Assembly: GCA_008330645.1 (NCBI GenBank)
Contig: VLTN01000006.1
Coordinates: forward strand, 372,001-436,000
Direction: 5' to 3'
Source of the DNA: Cafeteria roenbergensis
Lineage: Eukaryota > Sar > Bigyra > Bicosoecida > Cafeteriaceae
Length of the DNA stretch: 64,000 nucleotides
Shown here: one piece after another, positions 41,861-51,392 of the stretch
Numbering within the stretch: the first letter of the stretch is position 1
Layout of the letters: the number at the start of each line of letters is the position of its first letter
The notes under the pieces: model-generated
Database searches by the model: none
The model's input: only the letters and a program-made list of their open reading frames with translations
What the model was told of the DNA's origin: nothing
Translations under genes and position numbers: made by a program

Positions 41861-42413
41861 GGCACCCCGGTGGTCGACCTGCATTCCTGCTTTGCTGCTT
41901 GCGAGGCGTGTTCCACGCGGACCGGAGGAGCGTGCGCCGGCGACGCTGGGCACGGGCTGAGCGGCCCCAGCTGCTTGCGGGTCTTCGTGCGTAGCTTGCA
42001 AAAAGTGTGGCCGAGCGGGCCCTGCGTGATCCGTTGCATACCTTCGCGCGCTAGCCAGTCTCTCTTCGCCGCCTGGCCTCGTGCCTGGTGGCCAGTCCGC
42101 TGACCTTGCCCGCAAACACAACGCAGTCACGCAACATTCAAAGCGCACTTCAACCGGCATGACGTCTCGGGACGTGCAGCACAACCGGAGCTGCGAGGGC
42201 GCCGCTTGAGCGAAGCCACGCAGCAGTTGCTCGTCCGCTCGGCCCCCTCGTGCGCGCCGGCCGCGAGCCCGAAGCCCGGTCCTTGCGCTGCTGGTGCCGC
42301 TGGGGCATGCGTCGACCGCAACGCTGGCCCCCAGCACGCCCCTTCCGCCCCATCCGCTCCCGCTGCGCTGCTCGCCGCACGCACGCACACGCACGCACGC
42401 ACGCGCCTTTCCG
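41861..42413. other. Convergent intergenic region with microsatellite
   Basis: These 553 bp lie between the bZIP and ISY1 stops. It contains an ACGC/ACAC microsatellite at 42377-42406. No gene was supported. Confidence 0.4.
42377..42406. repeat. (CGCA)n-type microsatellite
   Basis: About 30 bases of alternating gcac/gcacac units lie just beyond the ISY1 stop codon, probably in its 3' UTR. Confidence 0.9.
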
Positions 42414-43562
42414 TCACTCCGGCGCACCCGTGCTGCCCGGGCCGTACCGCGCCAGCAAAAGGGCCTTGCGCTTGGCCACGAGCCTCGCTCGGATCTCCTC
42501 CTCCGTGGGAAGCGGAGCGGCAGAGCCCCCCGCGGCACCTCCAGCGCCCTCGGCACGCATAGCAGCGAGATCGTCTTCTGTCACTGCGCCTCGGGGGCGC
42601 TTCGACGCCGAAGTGCCCGAGCCCGCGTCCTCCAGCCCCTCGGGGTCCGCGGAGGACGGGTCCACCCCGGCGGCCTTGGCTGCGTGCCACTGAGCAACCG
42701 CCCTCGCCCGCATTCGCCCCTCGGCCTCCGCTTCTTCTCGGAGCAGCTCCTGGTCGTCCTCGTCGCGCCAGCCGTAGTAGTCGACCGTCAAGCGACGGTG
42801 AATCTCCCCCCGGGATCGCTTCTTGGCGCGCGCCCCCGACGTCTCGAACAGCTCCCGCACGCCCGGGAGGTTCTTCGACGCCCCAAAGTACTTGTACCCG
42901 CCGCTGCCGGGAAGCTCGGCCCCGTCTGCTTCCGCGCTGATGGCTGCTGCCCGCTTGGCATGGTCGACCCCCCCCAGCTCCAGGATGCGGCGCTCCCAGT
43001 GCTTCTTCTCCCGAAAGAGCTTGTTGATCTCGTCGTTGAGCTCCCTGAGACGGTGCTCACCAAGACCGGCTGCGACCAATCCAGCGGGGAAAACGGAACG
43101 GCGGCAGCATCGCGTGCGCCAGCACTCGGCAAACACCGCCGGAAGCGGACGCCCTCCGCCCTTCTCAGCGATGCAGCCGGACAGGGACTTCCCAAGCCAC
43201 TCGATGCGGCCTTCAGGATCGGGCCAGCTGAGCATCTCGCGACGCTTTGCAGGGCTCACCGTTCTGAATCGCAGCGACCTTTCGCGAGATGTCCCTGATC
43301 ACGTCCAAGCGCCAGGCCTCCGCGTCGGCAAGATTCGAGCACTCGCTCGCAATGAAAGGCCGCTTCCTGCGAGCAGCACCGCAAGGGCCGAGGGTCGCAG
43401 TCGGGAAATGGCTGCATAGCGGGCGCGGCCCGGCCGGGGTCTGCAGCAGTTGGGCAGGCGCTGGGCGCGCGCTCACGAGCGGGTCACGGCCGAGGCGTGG
43501 CCTGCCTTCATGGCCACCCATTTGTTGAGGATCGAGTTCGACTTCTCCTCATTTCTGGCCAT
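42414..43562 (-). CDS. ISY1: Pre-mRNA splicing factor ISY1
   Basis: Three minus-strand exons, 43562-43477, 43366-43260 and 43069-42414, with 110- and 190-bp GTGAGC introns. The product is 282 residues (family about 285-300). It starts MARNEEKSNSILNKW, the canonical ISY1 start. KRPFIASECSNLADAEAWR follows, then ISRKVAAIQNAGLGEHRLRE across the second junction, then LNDEINKLFREKKHWERRI, YKYFGASKNLPGVRELFE and DYYGW-DEDD. Every junction reproduces the family sequence. ISY1 belongs to the NTC/Prp19-associated complex and sits near the catalytic centre during the first step of splicing, so it is nuclear. The C-terminal third is Ala/Glu/Arg-rich with a PLPTEEEIRARLVAKRK helix. The neighbouring divergent gene may start only about 25-210 bp away. 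Confidence 0.95.
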
Positions 43563-43726
43563 GAGGGCCGCTGGCGAGGAGTGCAATGGCTTGGCCAGTT
43601 GCGGCTCTGCCGGGAGTGGCCCAAGCGAGCGCGGCGGTTCCGGCATTCATTCGTGCTCGCACCCATCCAAGCAGCCCCGCACAGAAGAAGGACGGCGCGC
43701 ACCGCGCCTGTCCGCTCGTGGCGGAG

Positions 43727-46700
43727 ATGCACGCACTGTCGAGGCCGGGCGCCCCCAGGGTCCTGACCAAGCCCATGTCTGCGTGGAACCCGGCCTGGGA
43801 TGAACCCGCTTCAGCGGCTGACTTGTTTCACGAGAGCCTCATCCGGTTCCCTCGGGAGCGGGTTGAGTGGGCGCTTGACCACATGGACCCGCAAGAAAGG
43901 AGGCTGCTGGCTGAGCTTCCTTACGAGGAGCGAGTGGAGTACGTGGCGTGTCACATGGAGGCGATTCGTGCGAGGGCAGCGGCACAAGACAGACTCAGCC
44001 AGTCAATGTCCGGATTCAGCAGCAAAAGTGCCAGTCCGTTGGCTCGGCGAGCGCTCGGTGGGGGTCGTCGAGGGCGTGGAAGGAAGCGCACACCGACGGT
44101 GAACAAAGCGGCTCAGCTCGCCCGAGCGGCAACTGCGAACCGGCTCCGCCAGGCCAAGTCGCTGCTTGGCGAATACAGTGACGATGGCCCCCCCGGGTCC
44201 GTGTACTCGGGGCTTTCGTCGGTTGCCCACACCCTCTCGGTCGCACCCCAAACCGATGACGGCGTGGCTGTCGGGTCACCGCTGATCTGCCGCATCAATC
44301 CAGAGAGCCCGACGCGCCGGTTCGAGTGGGAGCCGCACGATTCCCAGCGAATCTCTGATCCTCGACGATTCAATGGCCAGCGAGCTGGCCATGGCTTCTT
44401 CGGTGATGACGATCGCAGCGACGCCGAAGCCACAGTCCTGGACAGTCACGACGGTCAGCCAGTTCCTCGATTCTCTTTGGACTTCCCGCCACAGCAAGGA
44501 CGAAGCGCTGAGTCCTCTGGCTGCTATGGCGAGCACATGCAGCACTATACCCGCGCTCGGGAGCTTCCACAGTCGCCGTCTCACGCCACCGAGCCAGACG
44601 AGTCAATCGCAAATGATTCGGAGGTTCACGAATTCAATGTTGAGCACGACTTGGCTGGGTTCGCTGCTACCCCAGAAGTCTTCGGAGCTGGGGAGCAACT
44701 CGAACCTGTTGCAGCGGGTCCATCCGATTCCGCTCCTATGTCCAGCCGTGAATCAACCAAAGACGCTTTTGAACACTGCTGCGAGCAGGAAGAGTCGACC
44801 AGCGCGACGCGGGCAGCTGATTGTCGTTCGGAGCCTGGCGACAAACCGGAAACGACGGCTTCGCTCGAGGACGCAGCTGCCGCGCTTACCGACGTCGAAG
44901 ATGCGAAGGAAGGAGAGGTACAGGACGACCTGAAGCGAACTCTCACTTGCAAGCAAGCTGAGCGGGAAGACACTGTCGCTGACGTGTCCGAGGAGGCCGA
45001 GGAGGAGGGCGAGGCGGAGGCCGAGGAGGCAACTGCCGAAGCTGATATGCCCGGGGAAGCAGAGCAGGCGGCCGAGGAGGAGGGCGAGCCGGAGGCCGAG
45101 GAGGAGGGCGAGGCGGAGGGCGAGGAGGAGGGCGAGCCGGAGGCCGAGGAGGAGGGCGAGCCGGAGGCCGAGGAGGAGGGCGAGCCGGAGGCCGAGGAGG
45201 AGGGCGAGCCGGAGGGCGAGGAGGAGGGCGAGCCGGAGGCCGAGGAGGCAACTGCCGAAGCTGATATGCCCGGGGAAGCAGAGCAGGCGGCCGAGGAGGA
45301 GGGCGAGGCGGAGGCCGAGGAGGCAACTGCCGAAGCTGATATGCCCGGGGAAGCAGAGCAGGCGGCCGAGGAGGAGGGCGAGCCGGAGGCCGAGGAGGAG
45401 GGCGAGCCGGAGGCCGAGGAGGAGGGCGAGCCGGAGGCCGAGGAGGCAACTGCCGAAGCTGATATGCCCGGGGAAGCAGAGCAGGCAGCCGAGGAGGAGG
45501 GCGAGCCGGAGGCCGAGGAGGCAACTGCCGAAGCTGATATGCCCGGGGAAGCAGAGCAGGCGGCCGAGGAGGAGGGCGAGCCGGAGGCCGAGGAGGAGGG
45601 CGAGCCGGAGGCCGAGGAGGCAACTGCCGAAGCTGATATGCCCGGGGAAGCAGAGCAGGCGGCCGAGGAGGAGGGTGAGCCGGAGGCCGAGGAGGCAACT
45701 GCCGAAGCTGATATGCCCGGGGAAGCAGAGCAGGCGGCCGAGGAGGAGGGCGAGCCGGAGGCCGAGGAGGAGGGCGAGCCGGAGGACGAGGAGGAGGGCG
45801 AGCCGGAGGCCGAGGAGGAGGGCGAGCCGGAGGCCGAGGAGGAGGGCGAGCCGGAGGCCGAGGAGGAGGGCGAGCCGGAGGCCGAGGAGGCAACTGCCGA
45901 AGCTGATATGCCCGGGGAAGCAGAGCAGGCGGCCGAGGAGGAGGGTGAGGCGGAGGCCGAAGAGGCAACTGCCGAAGCTGATATGCCCGGGGAAGCAGAG
46001 CAGGCGGCCGAGGAGGAGGGCGAGCCGGAGGCCGAGGAGGCAACTGCCGAAGCTGATATGCCCGGGGAAGCAGAGCAGGCGGCCGAGGAGGAGGGTGAGC
46101 CGGAGGCCGAGGAGGCAACTGCCGAAGCTGATATGCCCGGGGAAGCAGAGCAGGCGGCCGAGGAAGAGGGCGAGCCGGAGGGCGAGGAGGAGGGCGAGCC
46201 GGAGGCCGAGGAGGAGGGCGAGCCGGAGGCCGAGGAGGCAACTGCCGAAGCTGATATGCCCGGGGAAGCAGAGCAGGCGGCCGAGGAGGAGGGCGAGCCG
46301 GAGGCCGAGGAGGAGGGCGAGCCGGAGGCCGAGGAGGCAACTGCCGAAGCTGATATGCCCGGGGAAGCAGAGCAGGCGGCCGAGGAGGAGGGCGAGCCGG
46401 AGGCCGAGGAGGAGGGCGAGCCGGAGGCCGAGGAGGCAACTGCCGAAGCTGATATGCCCGGGGAAGCAGAGCAGGCGGCCGAGGAGGAGGGCGAGGCGGA
46501 GGCCGAGGAGGAGGGCGAGCCGGAGGCCGAGGAGGCAACTGCCGAAGCTGGTGTGCCCAAGGAGGCGGAAGAGGCGGCAGAGGAGGAGGCGAAACAGGTG
46601 GCTTTTATCGCTGCATCCGGAGAAACTGACGATCAGGGTGCAATTGGGCGAAACGAACCGACAAGCGAGTCCGTGGTGTCCGGGGCAGCAGCTGGCGCAG

Positions 46701-48004
46701 GCTACCGCTCGGCACGAAACCGGACGCTTGGAGCAGCTGAGCTGCGCGACGCCAATGTGGACCTGTCATCACATCTGCGGCAGTCGTTGGCTCGCTTTGT
46801 GTCAACGCGAGGGCCGTTCAGGGAGTCACTTGCTTCGGTAGGGCCGCCCACTCGTGAAAAGCTTGTCGGCAGGCCTTCACGCTCTGCATCCGACCTCGCT
46901 GATCAGAGGCTTTGGGCCGTAGGCGAAACAGGGCCCGACATTCAGCAGTCAGCAGACTCGCGCGGCAAAGGTCTGCGCCATCGTAGCAGATTCTATGCTG
47001 TCGAGCCGCCGAGTGTGGCCACCGAGCGAGGACCCGGGCCCACCCGAGAGCAGCGCCCCGAGCTCACCAGCCGTGCGAGCACGCCGACGGGAGGGGCTCG
47101 CGGCGCGGTCGACCTGCCATCCGGCGGGTCGGTGCTGGGTGGAGCGTCCCCGGCGAGCGGCCTGGGCAGGCGCGCGTCCGACTTCATCAGCCGGGGGCAG
47201 TCGGGTCGGCTCGCCTTCGGCTCATCCCGCGTGGGCCGGACCGCCGTCGAGCCGCCGAGTGTGGCCACCGAGCGAGGACCCGGGCCCACCCGAGAGCAGC
47301 GCCCCGAGCTCACCAGCCGTGCGAGCACGCCGACGGGAGGGGCTCGCGGCGCGGTCGACCTGCCATCCGGCGGGTCGGTGCTGGGTGGAGCGTCCCCGGC
47401 GAGCGGCCTGGGCAGGCGCGCGTCCGACTTCATCAGCCGGGGGCAGTCGGGTCGGCTCGCCTTCGGCTCATCCCGCGTGGGCCGGACCGCCGTCGAGCCG
47501 CCGAGTGTGGCCACCGAGCGAGGACCCGGGCCCACCCGAGAGCAGCGCCCCGAGCTCGCCAGCCGTGCGAGCACGCCGACGGGAGGGGCTCGCGGCGCGG
47601 TCGACCTGCCATCCGGCGGGTCGGTGCTGGGTGGAGCGTCCCCGGCGAGCGGCCTGGGCAGGCGCGCGTCCGACTTCATCAGCCGGGGCAGTCGGGTCGG
47701 CTCGCCTTCGGCTCATCCCGCGTGGGCCGGACCGCCGTCGAGCCGCCGAGTGTGGCCACCGAGCGAGGACCCGGGCCCACCCGAGAGCAGCGCCCCGAGC
47801 TCACCAGCCGTGCGAGCACGCCGACGGGAGGGGCTCGCGGCGCGGTCGACCTGCCATCCGGCGGATCGGTGCTGGGTGGAGCGTCCCCGGCGAGCGGCCT
47901 GGGCAGGCGCGCGTCCGACTTCATCAGCCGGGGGCAGTCGGGTCGGCTCGCCTTCGGTTCATCCCGCGTGGGCCGGACCAGCGGCGGGGCCGTGGCGCCC
48001 CTGA
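43727..48004 (+). CDS. Glu-rich repeat protein of unknown function, frame broken near the C-terminus
   Basis: The plus frame is open from before 43586. The ATG at 43727 (or 43775) is preferred because 43586 lies only 24 bp from the ISY1 start. The N-terminal 90 residues look folded (ESLIRFPRERVEWALDHMDP, ERRLLAELPYEERVEYV) and resemble no family I can name. A low-complexity middle with acidic patches leads into about 520 residues of Glu-rich repeats (14 exact copies of a 51-bp ATAEADMPGEAEQAA-type unit with 24-bp EEEGEPEA spacers). Then come four copies of a 246-bp unit encoding an 82-residue Pro/Ser/Arg-rich segment. The third copy is one base short, so the frame shifts and ends at 48004; the unshifted frame continues to 48105. 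No signal peptide or membrane segment is seen. Confidence 0.7.
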   Translation: MHALSRPGAPRVLTKPMSAWNPAWDEPASAADLFHESLIRFPRERVEWALDHMDPQERRLLAELPYEERVEYVACHMEAIRARAAAQDRLSQSMSGFSSKSASPLARRALGGGRRGRGRKRTPTVNKAAQLARAATANRLRQAKSLLGEYSDDGPPGSVYSGLSSVAHTLSVAPQTDDGVAVGSPLICRINPESPTRRFEWEPHDSQRISDPRRFNGQRAGHGFFGDDDRSDAEATVLDSHDGQPVPRFSLDFPPQQGRSAESSGCYGEHMQHYTRARELPQSPSHATEPDESIANDSEVHEFNVEHDLAGFAATPEVFGAGEQLEPVAAGPSDSAPMSSRESTKDAFEHCCEQEESTSATRAADCRSEPGDKPETTASLEDAAAALTDVEDAKEGEVQDDLKRTLTCKQAEREDTVADVSEEAEEEGEAEAEEATAEADMPGEAEQAAEEEGEPEAEEEGEAEGEEEGEPEAEEEGEPEAEEEGEPEAEEEGEPEGEEEGEPEAEEATAEADMPGEAEQAAEEEGEAEAEEATAEADMPGEAEQAAEEEGEPEAEEEGEPEAEEEGEPEAEEATAEADMPGEAEQAAEEEGEPEAEEATAEADMPGEAEQAAEEEGEPEAEEEGEPEAEEATAEADMPGEAEQAAEEEGEPEAEEATAEADMPGEAEQAAEEEGEPEAEEEGEPEDEEEGEPEAEEEGEPEAEEEGEPEAEEEGEPEAEEATAEADMPGEAEQAAEEEGEAEAEEATAEADMPGEAEQAAEEEGEPEAEEATAEADMPGEAEQAAEEEGEPEAEEATAEADMPGEAEQAAEEEGEPEGEEEGEPEAEEEGEPEAEEATAEADMPGEAEQAAEEEGEPEAEEEGEPEAEEATAEADMPGEAEQAAEEEGEPEAEEEGEPEAEEATAEADMPGEAEQAAEEEGEAEAEEEGEPEAEEATAEAGVPKEAEEAAEEEAKQVAFIAASGETDDQGAIGRNEPTSESVVSGAAAGAGYRSARNRTLGAAELRDANVDLSSHLRQSLARFVSTRGPFRESLASVGPPTREKLVGRPSRSASDLADQRLWAVGETGPDIQQSADSRGKGLRHRSRFYAVEPPSVATERGPGPTREQRPELTSRASTPTGGARGAVDLPSGGSVLGGASPASGLGRRASDFISRGQSGRLAFGSSRVGRTAVEPPSVATERGPGPTREQRPELTSRASTPTGGARGAVDLPSGGSVLGGASPASGLGRRASDFISRGQSGRLAFGSSRVGRTAVEPPSVATERGPGPTREQRPELASRASTPTGGARGAVDLPSGGSVLGGASPASGLGRRASDFISRGSRVGSPSAHPAWAGPPSSRRVWPPSEDPGPPESSAPSSPAVRARRREGLAARSTCHPADRCWVERPRRAAWAGARPTSSAGGSRVGSPSVHPAWAGPAAGPWRP
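45000..46560 (+). repeat. Compound coding repeat of 24-bp and 51-bp units
   Basis: A purine-rich coding array made of a 24-bp unit (EEEGEPEA) present in runs of one to six, alternating with a 51-bp unit (EEATAEADMPGEAEQAA) present 14 times plus one diverged last copy. Copies are nearly identical in DNA, so the array is recent or homogenised. Confidence 0.95.
47000..47980 (+). repeat. Four tandem copies of a 246-bp coding repeat
   Basis: Copies start at 47000, 47246, 47492 and 47737, so the spacing is 246, 246 and 245 bp. Each begins at a VEPPSVATERGPG-type segment and ends near SSRVGRT. They differ by only a few bases. Copy 3 has four G's (47685-47688) where the others have five. Confidence 0.95.
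47685..47688 (+). other. Single-base frame break in the third 246-bp repeat
   Basis: The run after agcc reads GGGG here and GGGGG at the matching place in copies 1, 2 and 4. The missing base moves the reading frame, replacing the last repeat by an unrelated Arg/Pro-rich tail ending at 48004. It could be a real indel, a polymorphism or a homopolymer sequencing error. Confidence 0.9.
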
Positions 48005-48155
48005 TCCACAAGACACATCGTTCTGACCAGCGCCTTTTATCTTCCATTCCAGAATCGACTTGGACCGTGACCAGAGCAGGAAACGTTGCGTTTCGACGTC
48101 ACTGAGCACCCGTTGCGAAGCCATTTGCTCACCATTTGCACAATTTGGATGGCCC

Positions 48156-49688
48156 TCACAATATCCCAGATGCACGCAACTCATCCCACTCGTCAGACAC
48201 GCGCCTTGCTTCTTCCACCAGTTGAGCCGCTTCTCCGGCGGCAAATTCAAGCCTCGGATGCTCAGCCGCAAGCTCGCCTTCGGCGGAGTACGAATCCGCA
48301 AGATCGTCGACACTGTCCGCACTCGGCCGCGAGGCGGGGCGTGCGAGAGTCAGCGTTGAGGACCCATGGAGTCCGTCCCCAGTGCGCAATGCGCTCCGCA
48401 GCATTGGCCAAAGATCTACGTCCTGGCCGAATGATAGCTCTCCTGGCTTCTCTTCCGCGTGCTCCCGCCTCACACGCGGCTGTGTGATGTCACCAGCTCG
48501 ACCAGCAACCTGCCCACGAGGCGAGACGACCCCTGGTGTGCAGGCGTCTGGAAGTGGTGAGAACGGCAGAGGGGCTGCCGACGCAGGCTGGCGCTTGGCG
48601 CCTGCGCGCCGCCTCCTGGTGCGAAGGGGCGCTGGGCGGCCTGTCGTCGCTCGAGGGGCAGCTGTCAGCCCGCTTGGTGCTTCACCCTCTGCCCGTTGGC
48701 TCCGATCGTCCACGCCCGCGCTGAGGTCGGAGTCGCTTGACAGGCTCTCGTCAACCACATCAGACTCGTCAACCGAAGAGGCATGAGCTGACTCGTCGTC
48801 ACTCCCCGGCCCCATGGCCTGTGCCACCATGGCCCTTACAACGTGGTTGCGCGACACGCTGTCTTCCTTGCCTGATGGCAACGTCGATCGCATTTCAGGC
48901 ACTTTTCCGAGCGCGGACACCGGCGCAACGCCCAGCGAGGCGCGACCAGCGACGGCCGCTCCGCCCGTGCGAGCTCCTCCAGGGCCTGATCCCTTCCAAA
49001 AAGCCCCCAACGCACTGCGATACTCCCTTCCGACTGCATGGGCAGTGGCCTGCCCCACGCTGCCCGATGCTTCGCCCGAGGGGTTGCCGTCCGCCCAGGC
49101 ACCTGCTCGCTCAGCCTCCCGAGGCCTGTCACTGGCGACGAGCGAAACACCGACCGGGGAGGACATCCCCAAGCATGGCGCCGAGATACAGGCAGCTACA
49201 ACTGGCTCAAGAGTGCCCGCAGACGCGGGAGGGTTGGTGGCAGCATCGGCCGTTGCAGCCCGGTGCTGCTGGCGTGCAGGGACTGCCACAGCGCGCTGCG
49301 GCAACGATACCGAGCTCCTGGCCTGCAACTGGTGCTCTTGCTTCGTTCGGGGCGCTCGGGAGCGGATTGGGTTCCTCTGGCGAGCCGGCGCCGCCCTCAA
49401 TCTGGAAGCGGCGGTTGTTGGTCGCACTCTGGTCTGGGAGGGAGGCCGGGGCTTGCGCTGGCCACCGGGCGCCCGGCTCGAGCCAGCCCTTCTGCCGGGT
49501 GCAGCATGTCGGACAGGCCCCGGCGGGCGCCATGGCATCCGCACCTTGCCACGCGGGGGGGACGAGGCTTGAGCGACTCGTGCCGGGGCTGCCTCAGCAA
49601 CGCGAGTGCCCTCAGCGCTTCCCCGAGCCGCGAGAACCGCGACGCTCTCCTCCATCCGGGCCAGCTGCCACCGCAGGACTTCGTCCAT
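48156..49688 (-). CDS. Hypothetical acidic/Ser-rich protein
   Basis: The minus frame is open for 649 codons. ATG at 49688 (MDEVLRWQLARMEESVAVLA) is preferred because the residues beyond it look like non-coding translation, giving 510 residues. The N-terminal helix is followed by a Pro/Arg/Ala-rich disordered middle. A Ser/Asp cluster (ESLSSDSDLSAGVDD) looks like a casein-kinase-2-type acidic region. The helical C-terminus (EFAAGEAAQLVEEARRVSDEW) looks genuine. No known domain, signal peptide or membrane segment was seen. It is convergent with the Glu-rich repeat gene, with about 50 bp between stops if that gene's unshifted frame is used, and divergent from COMMD5. Confidence 0.5.
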   Translation of the reverse strand: MDEVLRWQLARMEESVAVLAARGSAEGTRVAEAAPARVAQASSPPRGKVRMPWRPPGPVRHAAPGRRAGSSRAPGGQRKPRPPSQTRVRPTTAASRLRAAPARQRNPIRSRAPRTKQEHQLQARSSVSLPQRAVAVPARQQHRAATADAATNPPASAGTLEPVVAACISAPCLGMSSPVGVSLVASDRPREAERAGAWADGNPSGEASGSVGQATAHAVGREYRSALGAFWKGSGPGGARTGGAAVAGRASLGVAPVSALGKVPEMRSTLPSGKEDSVSRNHVVRAMVAQAMGPGSDDESAHASSVDESDVVDESLSSDSDLSAGVDDRSQRAEGEAPSGLTAAPRATTGRPAPLRTRRRRAGAKRQPASAAPLPFSPLPDACTPGVVSPRGQVAGRAGDITQPRVRREHAEEKPGELSFGQDVDLWPMLRSALRTGDGLHGSSTLTLARPASRPSADSVDDLADSYSAEGELAAEHPRLEFAAGEAAQLVEEARRVSDEWDELRASGIL

Positions 49689-49853
49689 GGAGCCTGCGGC
49701 CAGATCCAGCTCAGGGCGCGGGGTGCAAGGCCCAGGCGCAGTTGCCACAACGGGGCGCAAGGCCGGCAGAGCACTCCGCAACCAACCAAGGCTGCGGCAG
49801 TGCAACAAGGGCTCACAACGCCCGGGCGCTCCGAGCAGCCCTCGCGCTGCGAA

Positions 49854-50895
49854 ATGGCCGCCGCCGCGGCAGCCGGCCCACCTGTGAGGCGTGTCCCTCC
49901 CCCCCTTCAGACGCGCTGGTCGCGAATCCTGGCAGGAACTGCGCGGGAACCCTTGGCAGGCCGCAATTGTTGCCGAGATCAAAGGCCGGCTGCGCAGCCG
50001 ATTGCAAGGCCAACGCCCAAGTTTGTCACGCCGCTCCCATTGGCTGGCGCCTGTGCACCTTGCAGAAGCCTCGGCGCTTTCTCGGAGGGAAGGGCCCTGG
50101 GACAAGCCTTGACGTGGGGTCCTGCTCCGGCACGTTTGTGCCTCCCACGGACGCAGTGCAAGCCGCTGTGACCGCGCTCCACGCGCTTGAGGACGAACAA
50201 CGCGCTGCCTGCATTGAGGCTGCGGTACTCATGGCACGGGTGAGTGCTTGCAGCGCGCAGCCAGCTTCCAGCGGCGCGGCACCGTCGGCCTTGACCTTCC
50301 GGCCACGCCTTGTTGCCATCGTTCTCCCCCGCCAACCCCGCTCCCCATGTTTCCCGCAATGCCGCAGGAGCCTGGCGCGGCAGAGGCTGCGACGGCAGTC
50401 CTGTCTCGCAGCTGCACTGGCGCCGCAGCAATGGATCAGGCCATCACCGCTGCTGTGGGGATGCTGGCCGTGGTGCGCGAAGCGGTGAAGCGTCGAACCC
50501 CATTTTCGATGCTGGAGGCAACGTTGGAGGCCGTGAATGTGCCGTCCGCGGCTGCTTCGGCATTCGGACGGCTTGTGGCGCGCGACGCGGCGGCTATCGA
50601 GGCGGCTGCAGCCGCCGATTCTCCAGCTCTGCCCTCGCTGGGCGGGCTGCGCTGGCGGGTGGACGTCCAAATCGCGAGCAGCTCCGCCGTAAGGGTGCTG
50701 CGCCCGTCGGTTATGCTGGAGCTGACGCTGTCGGACGGCAGCATTTCCACGTTTGCGGCAAGCGTGGAGCAGTTCAGCGCTCTCCGACACGGCGTCGCCA
50801 AGACGCTCAAGGGGGTTATCGAAGACGAAGGGCACTTTGTGATGAGGCTCACTGCTGATATGGAGAGAGCGGCGCAGCGGCGCCAGGGGAAGTGA
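49854..50895 (+). CDS. COMMD5: COMM-domain protein, COMMD5-like
   Basis: Proposed exons are 49854-49883, 50066-50239 and 50368-50895, all phase 0, giving 243 residues (human COMMD5 is 224). The COMM domain is clear at about residues 162-230: LRWRVDVQIASSSA, LRPSVMLELTLSDGS and FSALRHGVAKTLKGV, matching LRWRVDVTIS--S--RS-QPS-LMQLKLSDG in COMMD5. Exon 2 encodes FVPPTDAVQAAVTALHALED, which fits the FLG-QLPPEVAAMARLLGDLD region. Exon 1 (MAAAAAAGPP) is the least certain part: exon 2's frame has no ATG upstream, so some splicing is required, and this is the nearest phase-compatible candidate. COMMD proteins form the Commander complex with CCDC22/CCDC93 in endosomal recycling. Confidence 0.85.
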
Positions 50896-51392
50896 GACGC
50901 GCTTCGGCCTCAGTCACCCGACTGGTGTTGACGCCGCGCAGGGCCGAGCCTGGCCGCATGTTTTGCTCTGAATGCGTGAGTTGTGCCGGGTGTCACGAAC
51001 AACCGAGTGCGTTGCCAGGATCTGTGCCCATTCCGTGATCGCATCTGCTCTGCCAGCGCCGGCGGCCAGGCTCCTTCGCCTGCACATCGCCAGCGGCCTC
51101 CGGGCACGAGCGCCGCAGCGGGAGGCCGTTCCGTGGGCGTCAGTGCCCATGAAGCAAGTTTGTGCGTCGGGGCACCGCGAGCTCTCTTATGCCCGTTGCC
51201 TTTCTCTCCCCCCCCCCCCCGCGCGCGAGAGGAGGGGGAGAGCCCGACGCTTCAGCGCGTGGATCAGAAATGTGCATTGGACCTGGCTTGTGGACGCAGC
51301 GACGCAAGCAGGGACGCACGAAGCACGCGCACAGACGCAACTGACAAGAGCGAACACAGGGGGCAGCGCTAGCCACATGCCGGCACATGGTG
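50896..51392. other. Convergent intergenic region with C-run
   Basis: These 497 bp lie between COMMD5 and SLC35F5-like stops. It contains a C12-13 run followed by alternating CG at about 51209-51228. No gene was supported. Confidence 0.4.

Noticed and set aside
44626-46560. Minus-strand Ser/Pro-rich repeat frames opposite the Glu-rich array
   Set aside because: They are translations of the complement of the repeat. The plus frame has a folded-looking N-terminus and continues past the array.
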